Of a stretch of 64,000 nt of DNA, positions 10,600 through 22,986 are shown piece after piece. This DNA comes from Symbiodinium natans. Its lineage: Eukaryota > Sar > Dinophyceae > Suessiales > Symbiodiniaceae. Made by a program: the position numbers and the translations under genes. The DNA lies in NCBI GenBank assembly GCA_905221605.1, contig CAJNDS010002512.1, positions 566,360 to 630,359 of the forward strand, given 5' to 3'. The number at the start of each line of letters is the position of its first letter. Position 1 is the first letter of the stretch. The notes under the pieces were generated by a model. It saw only the letters and a list, made by a program, of their open reading frames with translations, was not told the origin of the DNA and did no database searches.

Positions 10600-13532
10600 C
10601 TGCAGCTGCTCGGCTGAGGTTGGCGAGTTGTGACCCCCCTGAACCCCAATGTCTGATAGAGATCGCCCGCACTTTGCCTGTGCGTGAGTTTTTACACCGT
10701 TTTGGTCAGGATGTTTCTGGGTTAAGATGGGGTCTCCTGCGTTGCAGCTCCATGTCTGGTCCAAGCCATGCACGTACCACCCTGTGGCCCATTTTCTAAA
10801 CTCCCTATATAAGACCTGTGTAGACCTCTGAACTCATTCAAGAGATATGTTTCAAGATGCATGGCAGACCCTCGACTGATGCACTTGCATCCAAATGATG
10901 CTGGGAAAATAGCAGCCGGGGCACTTCCTCCGGACTCAGACCTTTCGTTGCAATGGCAATGGTTACTAAAATTTCTAAGCGATTAGAGTGCAGGAGGACT
11001 TGGCAACTCGATGCCGGACCGTTTGTCAGCTGGAGGTAGGGCAGAAAGAAGAAAACGCAATCCAGACCGCTAAGCCCTTAAGAGCCACCAACGTACCTGC
11101 CTTAGGTGCCCTTCGGCGTGCAGGCTCAGGCTGCTGAGGGGTGTGCTTGCCAGCTGTGCTTCGAAGGCTGTAAAGGGAGTCCTGGTGCATTTCTGAATCA
11201 TCAGGACACCAGGGACTTGAGAGCAGGTAAATCGCTTGACGAATGTGTTTAATATGGCTGGGGGTCAGCTACTTCAATTTTATACTTTTTCTTATACGAT
11301 TATCCAGTCCGCCCCAAATCACCATTTACACGCAGAAGGTTTGCATGGATTTAGATGTATGTATCTATATAACTGCTTTGTTTATTTCCTTTGCTACGGT
11401 TATAACCAGGCCGTGTGGTTAGAAGCAATGTGCATGTGCCTGCGGGAACTGCAATCGACATGCGCCCATCCTAACTTTGAGCCAGGTCGTAAGCCGAAAA
11501 GGAGGTGTCAATTGTGAGTTTTTTCCATACAATTTCCTTACACAAACGGTGTTTCGATGTCTTGCTGCCTACTCTTTCATGGAGCCCAAGAACCTGGATT
11601 TGCGGCGAACGCGACTGCACACACACACACACACCTACCAGCACACAGAATGCTCTCGATGGTGAACACTGTTCTCAGCGATCTCACGACGACGTCATCC
11701 ATAAAGTGCGATTCCCTCCAACGCTTTCTCTTGCACCCGCGAGTGCGTTCTCGCACGCGCGACATGTGTGATTAGCACCACTCATTGACCCACACCCAGC
11801 ACCGATTCCCAAGACCATCCAATCAGCCGACCTTGATTTCAGCTGCTCAACGGCCCCCGCGTAGGCGTCCTTCTTATACAAAGCAGCCCTGAGAGGCCGG
11901 GCGATCGGATGGGCGATCGGATGGCACTGTCAACTTTGTTGCGGCGACACACAGGCAGCGAACGGTGGCCACTAATTTGCACGAGGCGGTTTCAACTTAG
12001 TCATGCTCTGAGAAAGTCGTGGTTTCGGGTTTAGCAAAAAAGGGTGCACAAAAGGTCCGAGAGATTGCACTCAGCCCAAAATAGCAAGTGCCGGCCTCAC
12101 CTCGGTGCTATTCGCCAGGGAATGAAGCGTTTGTTGGAGCCAAAGGTGGGATTTTGATTAGCCTCAAGATCCAAAAGCTCGAGAGAAGCGAGGAAGACGA
12201 GGGCTCCCAGCATTGTAGAAGGGACTTTGTCATCTTCACAACCCTCAACCCTAAGCCCAAAACCTAAAATCTCTAAACCAAATGTGATGTGTGGAGTGCG
12301 AGTGGCAAAAAACCCAAGCAACTTCAGCCCAGGTCGCGGGTGCGGAGAACCTGGAGCTTGGCAGCGGCATGGGTGCTGTGGGAGACGGCGGGTGTGGTTT
12401 GAGCCATCAAGTGTAAGCCCTAAGCAAACCCTAAGCATCCCTAAGCCCGAGGCTTTGGGTTTGCTGCTTCCAGAGTTTTATTCGTCTTCATGCTTTTTCC
12501 GATCAATGGGAGTGCGGGGTCGATAAGAGGATACAGGTTCGGGCCTCATGTTTCGTCGCAAGACACAAGCGACCCACTCTACGCATCTGCAAGCATGCCG
12601 TGACACATCTGCTTATAGCGGCTAGGCAATGGCGAAGTAGGTTTGGGGAGAGAAGCATCTTGGGTGCATGTCTATGAAGATTCCCGACACGAAAACAAGC
12701 AAAGCGGGATGCCATTCAGAGTTTTGCGATTCGTGGGAGGCATCGTCCTGGATGTGTCTATTTCGGATGGAGCTCAGGCGGCGAGGGACTCAAGTCATCG
12801 GCGGTGCTTTCTTATGTCCCAATGGATTGGCCCAAAGCTTGGCCATGCATCGCAGCGCGGGTGCATTGTTGTCTTCTGTTGCAGCTTCGCCTGACAAGGG
12901 AAGCCAAGTGCCGAGTTTTGAGTTGCGAAATCAGCACCTGGATACGCCTGCCCGAACTTGCAGTCCAAAAATAAGCTGAAAGAGCTATCCTAACAAAACT
13001 GAAGGTGGAAGACGCCAGAACCATGACCACGACGAGGATCGATCGATTCAAAACACGGAGAGAACGGAGGAACACGGCAAGCAGCGCGCCATGGCCAGCC
13101 CCATAAACTTAGGAGCAGTCAGCGCAGGGACGAAAGAGATGGGAAGCTGGCAAGGCACACGGCCAGGGATCAGTGCGCAGCAGGAGAACTTAAGCATCCT
13201 GCGTCCGAGATTTGTCCAGGACGAAGCTTTTCGAGCAGATTCCAAACAAACACCAGAGAGAAGATGCACCCTTACAACGTTTTCAAGAACTGTCGGGCTG
13301 TAACCCTTCTCGTCACAGCGCACAGCGGCCTGTCCGCAGCATGCAACGCCAAAGCATGACCGGATGGCAAGTGCTCAAAGCCTCCGTCATAGTGTGTCAA
13401 CGATCTCGACAAAAAGAGGTTGGGCAAAAGAGGTTTGACACAGGTCTGTCTGTTTGTCTGTCTTTTTGTTTGTGTGTGCATTTCTCAGCAGGAGGTGTGT
13501 CAGGGAGAGTGTGTGTGCGTTTGTTTCTGCAG
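10600..13532. other. No supported gene; CA repeat and telomere-like words
   Basis: Short open frames only. A CA dinucleotide run lies at 11619-11633. Degenerate CCCTAA-type words cluster at 12238-12276 (CCCTCAACCCTAAGCCC and so on) and 12414-12452. A TGTCTGTTTGTCTG-type tract sits at 13440-13475, just upstream of the exon at 13533. Confidence 0.4.
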
Positions 13533-13614
13533 AGCCCCGGATTCAGGTCATGACCGTCAAAGTTCGCCGCGCCAAGAAGAAGGAGCTCTCCAAGCTGGCG
13601 CAGGAACAGGCCTC
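13533..13614 (+). CDS. Basic exon of an unrecognised gene
   Basis: A 82-nt exon between TTTCTGCAG and the strong canonical donor GTAAGT at 13615-13620. The frame reads RIQVMTVKVRRAKKKELSK and continues with acidic/glutamine-rich residues to QEQAS; it starts after two nucleotides of a split codon and ends in phase 2. This is one of the few clear GT donors in the window. The peptide is strongly basic and helical; no family is recognised. It may belong with the exons at 15.98-19.8 kb, but no phase link was found. Confidence 0.4.
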
Positions 13615-15979
13615 GTAAGTGTCAGCTCGCGCGTCCGCGTTTTTCTCAAGGACTGAGCATAGGCAGGTACGAGGACTGACGATAAAGCAGTTTTGCCCCA
13701 GCTGCGGCTACCTGAGGTCTGCCAGGCACCTCACTGATTCTGGTTATTCCAACCTGAGAAGTGCTGCAGGCTTTGGTTTCCGCGATGGAACGTGGGCGCT
13801 ATTCCAGCCTCCTTGCGCAGATCTCGAGGTCGAAGATGCGAAAAGTAGAGGCGCAGTTCCTGCTGTTTGTGAGCTAAAATAAAATGTTCGGCTAGAGACG
13901 TTTGAGACCAAAACTTTGGAGCAGGCGATGCAGTCAGCATGGAGATTCTGGCAGTTGCCATGTTCTTTGCTCTACACACACACATTCACACCTCAGGCTG
14001 CGCTCATCGAGCAAGCGAGCCGAACTTTGGTGGCACCGAGGGCGCTGTGCGTCCTGTTTGCCATCTGCAACTGTGAGTCGAGAGCCCCATCCCGGCTCAA
14101 ATTTTGGCGTTAGCGGTGCTGCTTGCCTGAGCGTTTTTGCAATCTGGGCTGTGCCTGCAAAGTTCATGGTGCCCAGGACTGCTCAAGTCCATTCAGCCGA
14201 AGGAGGGCTCCTTCCTCACGCACAAGGACGATGAGAGCACGAATCCCAGCAGAGCTCCAGGGGCTTGTTTGGAATCTTAGGGAAGTTCCTTTCTTGTGGG
14301 GTGGCTGGGCAATGCTTTCACGAGCTTGGCCATGAAGGCATCCGAATCATCAGGGTCCAGGTCGGTAGGGCTGCAGAGGGGTCTTTAAGTCTTTGTGTGT
14401 GACTCCTTAAGCATGTCGTGTTCCGGTTCAGGCCTAAGATCTAAGATGGCTTGGGGGTGATGCTTTGATAGCATGCAGGGGCAGAAGCGCATCTTGAAAT
14501 GTACGCAGCTCAAGCTTCGACACAGAACATGATGACATCATGTGGCGTGGAGGAGCTGAACCACTTCATGAAGTGGAAGCACATCACCAGCCCCAGTAGC
14601 TGGGCCGGTTTAGGGGTCGCTTTTCGGATCCTGTAAGCACTAAACCCGGAGCTGTGTAGTTGGTTGTGACAGGGTGCTATTGGGTGTGGTTGTGCCGGGA
14701 AACCTGCGCTGTGGGCGGGAATGGTATTCATCACGGAAAGGGGTGCCGGGCGGAGACATAATTTATTCGTGGGAACCAGGAGTGCAGCCAGATGCAACCA
14801 GTTTGGCTTAGGCGAGAAGCTTGTGTAGTTGAAATTCCTCACTGGAAAGCACCCGAGGTAGAATTGTGAATTGTGAGCTTCTTGTAGGCACTGTATTTTG
14901 CTTCCCTTGGAAACCTAGGAAGACCAGAAAACCTTGAAGCTGTAAGCCTGCACTCCCCGCACACATGATGTGAACTCCTTTGGGCACATGATAGCCATCC
15001 CCTCCCCTCCCCCCAAAAAACTTTAACCAGGAAAAAATCAAACGCTCAATCCTGTCGGTCGTGTCGGTCCCAAATACGAGGTGGGGCAGACGAGATTGTG
15101 CAGATGTGCGATGGCTCTCCTGAGTCTGGTTGGGTATGGAAGTGGAGGGTAGAGAGTAGGAGTTTGAGTTTCAGGACGTTTTAGGCGCTTGGTCTAAGGC
15201 TAAGGCAAAAAAAGTTTAGGGGGCCATTCCCATGCTGACAAAGCCTTAAACAGGAATTTAGCCGCTGGGAGTAGAATGACTCAGATGGCTTCAGAAAAAG
15301 GATTTGGTGGGATGTCCAGTTCCAGCAGCCGGGCGAGAGGTTGTGGGTTGCAAGGGCTTAGCTTGGGGTGAGGGGGGGCATGGTTTGGGATGCATACAGG
15401 CTTAGGGATACTGGTACTCCGGCCCTTTAGGACCACTAGTACAAGGGGTCGTGACATTCTGGGATGTATGCAAAGAAGTGCCAAAAAGGTGTGCGAAAAC
15501 CGTGTAACTATCCTTGACCGTTACTTTTGCAAACGTCTTGCTGCGCAACGATTCCAGACTCGCCAGTTCTTGAAGACGATGCTGTCCAGGGTGTCAAAAC
15601 CGCTGTCAACGCAGCTCAGCCCCTAAATCCTACATCCTTCAGCATGAGCATAAAACCTGGACCTTAGATCCGCTCAGGCCCTGAAACAAGGGAACACGCC
15701 ATAGACTTGAAGCCCAAACCCTAAACCCTCGGTCGATGTCGTCATGCCTGCACGGTGACTTCATATGAGGTGTGTGAGTCATTTTTCCTCTTTTCCCGCG
15801 ACTAGGATGGACGACGGACATTTGCATCCCTGCAGTGGTTGCGAGGCTGCTAGGTAGGTGTCAACAAACCCTTGACCGAGGCGTGCATAAGGGCACAGCC
15901 TTCTTTCGCCATCTTTCGGCCCAGGAATGCCCCTGCAACCAGGGTTGCGCTCAGCCTGGGGAGCTTTGCGAGGCAAGGC

Positions 15980-16260
15980 CCCAAATAAGGGCCCGATATC
16001 CTAAACACTGCGTTCCCGGAATCGAATGCATTCTCGGGCTGGCGGCTTCCTTGAAGCGCATGTGCATGAAGATGAAGGCGACGGAGGTGAGACACTAGCG
16101 ACCGCAATGCAGCTCGCGGGTGCCGCCCGAACAATCTGCCACCCTTGCCCCTTTCTCTGTCCAGTGCGTACTGAAGCATCTCGAGTGCCTGTCAGCATCC
16201 CTGAGAGAGAGGCAGACAGAGGCCTTTAGCGTGGTGGAAAGACGACACTCATGCCGAGAG
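15980..16260 (+). CDS. Two phase-matched helical exons, unrecognised protein
   Basis: The first exon ends at 16086 before GTGAGA (peptide end ILGLAASLKRMCMKMKATE); its start is not fixed, 15980 is a guess from the open frame. The second is 16165-16260, entered after CCAG and left before GTGGTA, exactly 32 codons (CVLKHLECLSASLRERQTEA, then FSVVERRHSCRE). Both junctions are phase 0, so they join cleanly across a 78-nt intron. The product is rich in Leu, Arg, Glu and Met and would be helical, possibly coiled. Function unknown. Confidence 0.4.
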
Positions 16261-17323
16261 GTGGTAACAAAGCAAGAGCCAGCATTGGACAGAGCATTCG
16301 GTGATCTGCGCCTGGAAGCGCGAGCCGAACACGAACCAAGCCCAACGCCCCTGACCAGGTGTTGCAGGACTCTGTGGCCGATGCACTGCATGGGGTGGCC
16401 CCCAGCCCTCCGACTCCAATTGAAAGGTCCTCCCCAGCCTTTATGCTGAGGACGGGCTCGCGTTTGTTGGGTCAGCCATGAGGGTTCACAGGTTCAGGTG
16501 TGGGGCGGGGTTCTAACGTTCAGGAGAAACGTTGCTTTCCGACCCTACCTCCATCATTTGGCCTCTTCTCAAAAGGAGGTGGCGGTTTTGCGGTTTCTGA
16601 GACCCGGGGAAAGGACCTTGCACTACCTCGACTCTTCACGGTGTTGGTCAAAGCATTCTTGTTGAAACAGAAGCCTTGAACATTTTTGAGCCCTGCATAA
16701 GGGAGAGTTCCCAAAGTCTTCAACCCCGGGGGTCTTCAGGTCACGTGGCGGCGGACCAGTGGCTCTTTCAGGCGACCTGGGTGGCTTCAGAGTGCAGAGG
16801 AGAGTGCAGAGGAGAGTGCAGTGCACGCGAGGAGGCTCAAGGGGCCACCACTTGTGTGCAGCCCGACCATGCAAAGCGAGGGCTTGGCTGGGCTTGGCCC
16901 GTCCAGTTCCGGCGAATAGTTAATGAGCAACGCAGTTTCCATTTCCTTTCCACCCCGAGTCGTGAGCCGCAACTAGCCCGAGCACGAAATGGTCGTAGCT
17001 GAAGTAAACGTTTCTCAAAGCCGATTGCTGGCAGGCCTTGGTCAAAGCCGCTCTGGCAGCGCCTGAAGGCTGCGTCTGGAAGTCCGGCCACTGGGCAAGG
17101 GCAGGGGCGCTATTGAAACATTGAGAATCGTTGATGAGTCGGCGAACCCTAAGCCCCAAACCCTTTGCATCACGGAGCCCACTTTGAAGGGTGGGAATGT
17201 CGACAGTCGACAATCGACGGGGGTTTGGGACTTGAACTTTTCTTTGCACGTCGCCGTGGCTCCTGGCCATGCAAGGTGGCAAGTTCTTGCTCACGAATGA
17301 GGATCGGCACCCCGCAAAGCAAG

Positions 17324-17397
17324 GAGAACTCAGCCAGTACTCAGCCCGAAAGACGTCATGGAGCTCCTACTTCATGGCGTGGAAGCGTACCGAAAGG
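17324..17397 (+). CDS. Single coding-like exon
   Basis: Between AAG at 17321-17323 and a GT donor at 17398. The peptide contains ELSQYSARKTSWSSYFMAWK followed by RTER; start in phase 1 (two nucleotides complete a codon), end in phase 0. Aromatic and basic residues alternate as in a membrane-flanking or amphipathic segment. It may belong to the same gene as the membrane-segment exon at 17787; that is inference from proximity. Confidence 0.3.
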
Positions 17398-17786
17398 GTT
17401 TGGTTGTAATGGAAGGCGTGATACGTTCGCATTGTCTTGCAACGGGAGTGAGCTCCTCGGCCCTCCTGGATAGTAAAGTTTCCAAGCTTTGGCGTGCCTG
17501 CTGTTCAGAATGAACTTCAGGGTCTCAGTATGTAGCCTAGAGGTGGAGGCAGGCATTCGATTGTTTTGAGGCAAGGCCCACGCAACTTTTCGTTCGCTCA
17601 GGAACCAGTCGCCCACAGCCATTGTCGGAGTACTGGAACGCGACAACCAGGAGAGTGCCGCCGGGAAGGCGTGTTCTAACAGCTACAGCATAGTAACCCC
17701 CAGTCTAAAGTCCTGCCCGCAAAAACTCCCGAACCCTGCATCTTTGGTGTTGTCAGAGTTCTCACATATGAGTTCTTTCTCAGCAG

Positions 17787-17986
17787 GTGGTTTGCGGGGT
17801 TTCAGTCGAGGGAAGATTGTGGAACAAGCGCTCTTCGTGGCCGCTTTTGCTTCCTGTCTTCTTGATCAGCATTGCCATTCGGTTTGGTGCATCTGAAGGT
17901 TAGTGCGCACATCTTCGCGTTGCCACTTTCAGGGTATCCGTGCGCTGGTCTCGTACACGGAGCAGGAGTACGGCTACCGTGCCATG
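17787..17986 (+). CDS. Exon encoding a transmembrane segment, plus following exon
   Basis: Exon 17787-17898 (after GCAG, before GTTAGT) contains LWNKRSSWPLLLPVFLISIA and then IRFGASE: a basic stretch followed by about 15 hydrophobic residues, a typical membrane helix with positive inside flank. The next likely exon, 17933-17986, reads GIRALVSYTEQEYGYRAM and ends before a GC dinucleotide. The phases agree only if the first exon ends two codons earlier at a GA donor (GAAGGT, 17895) or another site is used, so the exact junction is open. No transporter family can be named; the arrangement distantly recalls the first helix of ABC-type permeases. Confidence 0.35.
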
Positions 17987-18384
17987 GCTTGCACCTAAAG
18001 CCCGAAACTCCAGGCTGTCGCGAGGTGAAGGCGCGAAGGGCTATTGTGAGAGCCGAAGCTCATAAACACCCGAGGTGTCACGGCCATCCAGCTCAACTTT
18101 CATCCGAACCACAAGTCCTCACACAAGCGGCTTGACTTGATCGGTGATGGCATGATTGGCATGTGAAGGTTGTCACTTTGCATGCCCAGGCAGCATCGAG
18201 ACATCTACGGTGCCGGGCAAAAAGGTGGCATCAACTGTACCTGCAGCTTCATGAAGTGCACAGGCACTGCGTCTCGGACTTGGTTCCAAACCGTGCTATG
18301 AGGGCAGGAAAGGACTTCCGACTTCCGCATTGGTTGAGGTGCCAGCTTTGGGTCTGGTAGCTGGTCAAGTTATTTCGTTCTCAG

Positions 18385-19806
18385 GTTTGCTACTCCATTG
18401 GCTCCAGTCGGCAGATCCTGTGCGAAACCATCACTGACTCGCGCTCAAAGTACGAGAAGTGTGGCGAGGAGACATTGGACAGTGCATCGCCAGTTGCAGG
18501 CTGAAAGTCGGCATAATGGATGGGTGTCACAATGCCATGCACGCAGACTTGCGCTTGCATCTCTGACTGGCGGGCACCAGGAGTGCAGTGGCCGCAAGAC
18601 CTATAAGTGGATGCCCCTTGGCGAATTATGGGTTGGATCATGCAAGTGACGATGATGAAGAACACCCTCAAAACCGAAACACAAGGCCGCAGGGCTCCAT
18701 GGAAACGTGAAGCCCAATCGAAACTTCGGCCACACTGATGTCGGAATTGCCACAGGCATAGTGGAAGTGCCATGCACTTCAATGCCCCCTGGAGCCTTGG
18801 CGGTGGGTGCGGGGCCTTGCTGTGGGTTCTTGAGCGCAGTTGGGGGATGTTAAGGGCTGTTTAGCAGTGTTTATGCAATCCAAGTGCAGTTCAGTTCAGG
18901 TCTGCAGCTGGGTATGTCTATGGCTTAACCTTCGACCCAGGCCCTTAAAAAACCCAGCCAGGCGTTCTGCCAGAACCCAAGAGCAACTCAGGAACAACAA
19001 CCATACACACGGAGACGTGGCTGATTTAGGTATGGTGTTCATTCTTGTACCGGGTGCGATCACCCTCCTTGGCTCCGAACTTTCATGAGCTGTGCGTGTT
19101 CTGCTCCTCAGACGAATGGTCCTTCGGAAGCCCCATGCTGTACGCAGGACAGGAAGCCTCGTAGAACCAGGTTGAAAACGAGCATCAGCCTGGAGCTAAC
19201 CGATGCTAACGAGCAGAGGCAAGACATTCTAAGCTCCAAGGCACTTCACTTCTTTCTGAAAAGCGGCTGCAACATCTGCAACCCTGCACATCGCCAGGCC
19301 AAACCCTGCATTCAGCCCAGGTGTTCCGTCAGTCGAAGAGCCATGTGGCCCGAGAATTTCGATCGCACTGCTCTGCGCCTGAGGAGACCCTTCAAGGGTT
19401 TTTGGCTTTTGCAGACGGAGATGTCTGAGAGCTTTGGTTCAAGCCCTGAAGGCAAGTGCTTGGGATGTTTATGTTCATTTACTTGGGGTTCAGTCGCATC
19501 TCATCCAAAGGGAGATGTAAGCAGCAATCTTGGAGACATGCGCGTGTCTGCGCCTCCGTTTCGTTTTTGCATGTCTGTTACGTTTCGCGTTTCCGCGTGC
19601 GGGTTTGTGGTCCTCACATGGCCTCACTGTTAAAAGGATTTCCAGTAATTCGGGAACTTGGGTTTAGGATTCCGGGGACTGGAGCAGTCCTGAAAATCGC
19701 CACGCTGCCGCAGGCCAGTGCTTCGCTCTTCGCCTCTCAGAAGCTCAGCCAGAAACATGTCCAGAGCAGTATCACTATCTACTCACCCTGCAGAAAATTG
19801 CAGGGT
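18385..19806 (+). CDS. Three phase-linked exons of a cysteine-containing protein
   Basis: Exon 1, 18385-18499: contains SIGSSRQILCETITDSRSKY and EKCGEETLDSASPVA, ends in phase 1 before GC. Exon 2, 19112-19147, is a 36-nt microexon encoding DEWSFGSPMLYA, phase 1 at both ends, with a GA donor. Exon 3 starts at 19714 after GCAG and runs to about 19806, containing FALRLSEAQPETCPEQYHYL and LLTLQKIAG. All junctions keep frame. The regularly placed cysteines suggest a lumenal or extracellular region; neighbouring exons at 17.3-17.9 kb could supply the membrane part. Family not recognised. The last exon's 3' end is uncertain. Confidence 0.5.
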
Positions 19807-22705
19807 CTTTTTCAACTGGGTCTTTTCAGCTCCGACCTCGGACATGGCAATGGTTGCATCTAGGCACATGCCCGTCCATGCGTAAGACCCTCACGAAGGT
19901 CTTCAATCTTAGCTGCACAGCCCAACCAACTGCTTAGGAGCTGGATGTTTTTTTAGCATTCCTGGCAGCCATGCTGGACCTTGCAGCAGTCAAGATTTTA
20001 CAAGTAGGGGCAAGGTGAAAGTAATCCGTCTTACTTGCCAGGACATCCAGGGACGTCATGCAGTGGATGCCCATGTTCATAAAATCACGTTCGTGGTGAC
20101 GCATGTCCGCAGGTATCGAGGCCGGAAGCAGTGACGGACTGCAGTAGACACAAGGTTCCAACTGTCAATTTGAGAACCAGTTTGTGGGCCTTGTTTAATG
20201 GAGCCATTGGGTGCGCTCCAAAACCGTCAACCATCGTCTGTAAACAAGGGAATTAGCCTCACAATGTAAACGCTCACGCGCGCCGCCTCCGTGCGGCCAA
20301 GTCGTGCTTCGACGCTTGCAGCCCCCACCCCCAAGCAGAGCAGCGTTGCCTGAGCTTATGGATTCCGGCTTGGCATGTGCAATGTGGGCTTCCAGAATCC
20401 CCTAAAAATCTCACGCTCTTGACCATGACCACAGGGGCCACCTTGGCATCCAAAAGAAAGCGCACAGGGGTCCACACGAGCACTAGGGGAGGAAGGCTGG
20501 TGGAGTCTAAGGTCCATGGGGGTCCATGGGTCCATGTGGAAAGTAGAGGCTGAAATACCAGAAGCACATTGCAGTTGCGGCGCGGGGCAAGTGCAGACGC
20601 AGCTCCCACCGGGACCGCATGCGTGCTTCACGCCGGAATCGTAAACGCTTTAGGGTGTACTTTTTGGAGTAAATTCGTCCTTTGATCTTTCTGGGGTCTG
20701 GCCTCCCGGCACCAGGCCGGCGACAAGCTAGGTAGTCTTGGGCCATTTGATGCCTTCCTTCGTAGGTTCTATGTCATGAGCCTTCAATCTTCTCTGAGGA
20801 TCGTCTTCCTCCTCTTCGCAAAGCCCCAAAAGCAACCCCTGACAGAAAGACCCTGCCTAGCACAACATAATGAAGGCTTTTTCAGGTTTCAGCCTTGTTT
20901 GTCGTTCTGGGCGGCAGCTAGAAGGTCCGGGAGCGGTTGTGTGGGCCCTAGGATTAGCTGTAAGACACTGCACTCACAGACTCCATCTCCACGCGCTCTC
21001 CGTCTTTAGTGTAGGAGCACGCGGGCTTCCAAGAACATGCTCCATAGGGGTCCAGAGGGTCCATAGAAGGCCCAGCGGGTCCAGAGCAAGGTCGGGTCTT
21101 TTGCCCTTAAGCGCCTTAGGCCTGGTGCCTGGGCGGATCTTCAACCACTTGCATCCCTGAACCGAAAAGGCAGGAACACGGGAGCACACAATTATTGAAA
21201 ACACCGTGTCTCGAGCGATGCGTCATCGGAATTCTGTTTCACTCTCAAGTTTAGCGGTTCGGTCACCGAAGGTGCCGACCCTTGGTCGTGCATTCAATCT
21301 CCTAAACCTGGAGGCAACCTGTCCCCTTGAGGGCCGTGGAAATCCCTCAACAGAGGCCATGTCAAATGGAGGTGAACCCTCCGGGACAGATGCGTTACAG
21401 GTTTAAGAGAATGTAGAGGTTCGTGACCTGTGGGGATGTTCTGTGTTTTTCTTGCGGAATGTCGTTGGGCCGCATCTTGGTCAGGGTCCCTCCAAAAATT
21501 GAATTGTTCTTTGTCTGATTCAACATAGGCCGCACTGACGTTGGCTGTATGCCCTGTATGCTTCGATGGTGGAGATGAAGACCCTCCACTTGTATATATA
21601 CATAGTGACCTGTCACTGCCACCGACATCTGTCCTTGCAGGTCCGGCCCAGGCTTGTCCCCATGATTGCTGCCCTGCACTTGCAGCGTCGCTCCTCGTGT
21701 GATGGCCAGAGCAGTTTTCCCAGACAGAAAAGGTTGAGAATCATGCTTAGCTTAGCTCAGGACCGGCATGGCCCAAGCCGAGCAGTTCACACCAGCACTG
21801 GTTCTAAACTTGGCTAACATGGGGTAGCCACCCCCGGCTCAAACCTTTGCGCTGCTATTGGGTTCTGCATCCTGTGCGCTTCGGGCAGGTTTCAGCCCTC
21901 CCCCAAACCCCGCCACCCCGATCCAGATACCAAAGTTTCAACTCCTCGCTGCAAATGAATGCTTACGTGCGAGATCAGGTCAAAAATGGGATTTATATTT
22001 CTGGGGTGTATTAGGATTGGGTCCTGAAGCTCTCCTGGGTCAGTCGCAATGGCGGAGCTTACCCCTTCCAACCGAGGACCCTGGGGGGAGAGCAGGCGTT
22101 CCCGTGCACTTTTTTGCAGACTCTTTTCCTTTTCATGCACGAAACGCTGTTTCAGTAAAAAGCCTTGCCCCCCCCGCCCCCGCCCCGCCCTCCCTGCATG
22201 AACCCAGTGTGCCTGCGCACCTGAACATTCGGTGCAAGCAAGAACTCACACACACCCACGCGCACGCCCACGCGCACACGTGCACACACGACAGACCTTG
22301 TAAGGCCTGGCCTCCAGGTAGTATCATACTAGGAGTGCAAAAGCCTTTTGGCTGCGTGGCCTCGCCACTCCACTCAACAACCACTGTCACGAGTGCCAAA
22401 ATGACAAAATGGAGCCCAATGCAAGGAGGGTACCGCATGAGCGGCAGATGATCGGCTGAAGATCGGCTGTAGACGACTTCCACTGCCTGCCAGCATGCAT
22501 GCCCTCGTTTCAGACGCACATGCCTTGTGGCTCCTGCACTTGCGTTTCCCCAAGCTGCAATAGGAGACACAGTAGTGGTGGAGGCAGCCTGAACCTAATG
22601 CATTAGCCCAGGAACAGATGAAGGCGCAGGGAGCCGGGATAACACACTGATTGGTTCGTGACTGACTGCATGAGTTACTGCCGACCTGGAGGAACTCGTT
22701 GTTTC
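19807..22705. other. No supported gene
   Basis: Only short open frames with poor composition. Repeated GGTCCATGG/GGTCCA words occur at 20510-20535 and 21040-21090. A run of ACACACCCACGCGCACGCCC-type sequence lies at 22247-22290 and a C-run at 22168-22195. Confidence 0.35.
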
Positions 22706-22806
22706 AAATGATTGATGATGATGATGATGGTGATGATGGTGAGGATGGTGAGGATGGTGATGATGGTGAGGATGGTGAGGATGGTGAGGATGGTGAGGAT
22801 GAGGAT
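22706..22806. repeat. Trinucleotide-based tandem repeat
   Basis: ATGATGATGGTG grading into GAGGATGGTGAGGATGGTG, roughly 100 bp with a 9-12 base period. It lies about 180 bp upstream of the first recognised KOW exon, within a probable intron. Confidence 0.85.
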
Positions 22807-22986
22807 GGGCGACCAACCTCACTCTGAGGTACATTTCCTGCCGGTCCCCTGCTTGAAAAGGAAATAAACATGAAAGAAAGGTAAAACTCGACATTTTGCC
22901 GACTTTTTTGGGCGTGAACCCCTTCACCTTTGTACCGAGGCGGTTCGCAAACACGCACAACTACAAGCTGCTTGCAACATGTGCAG

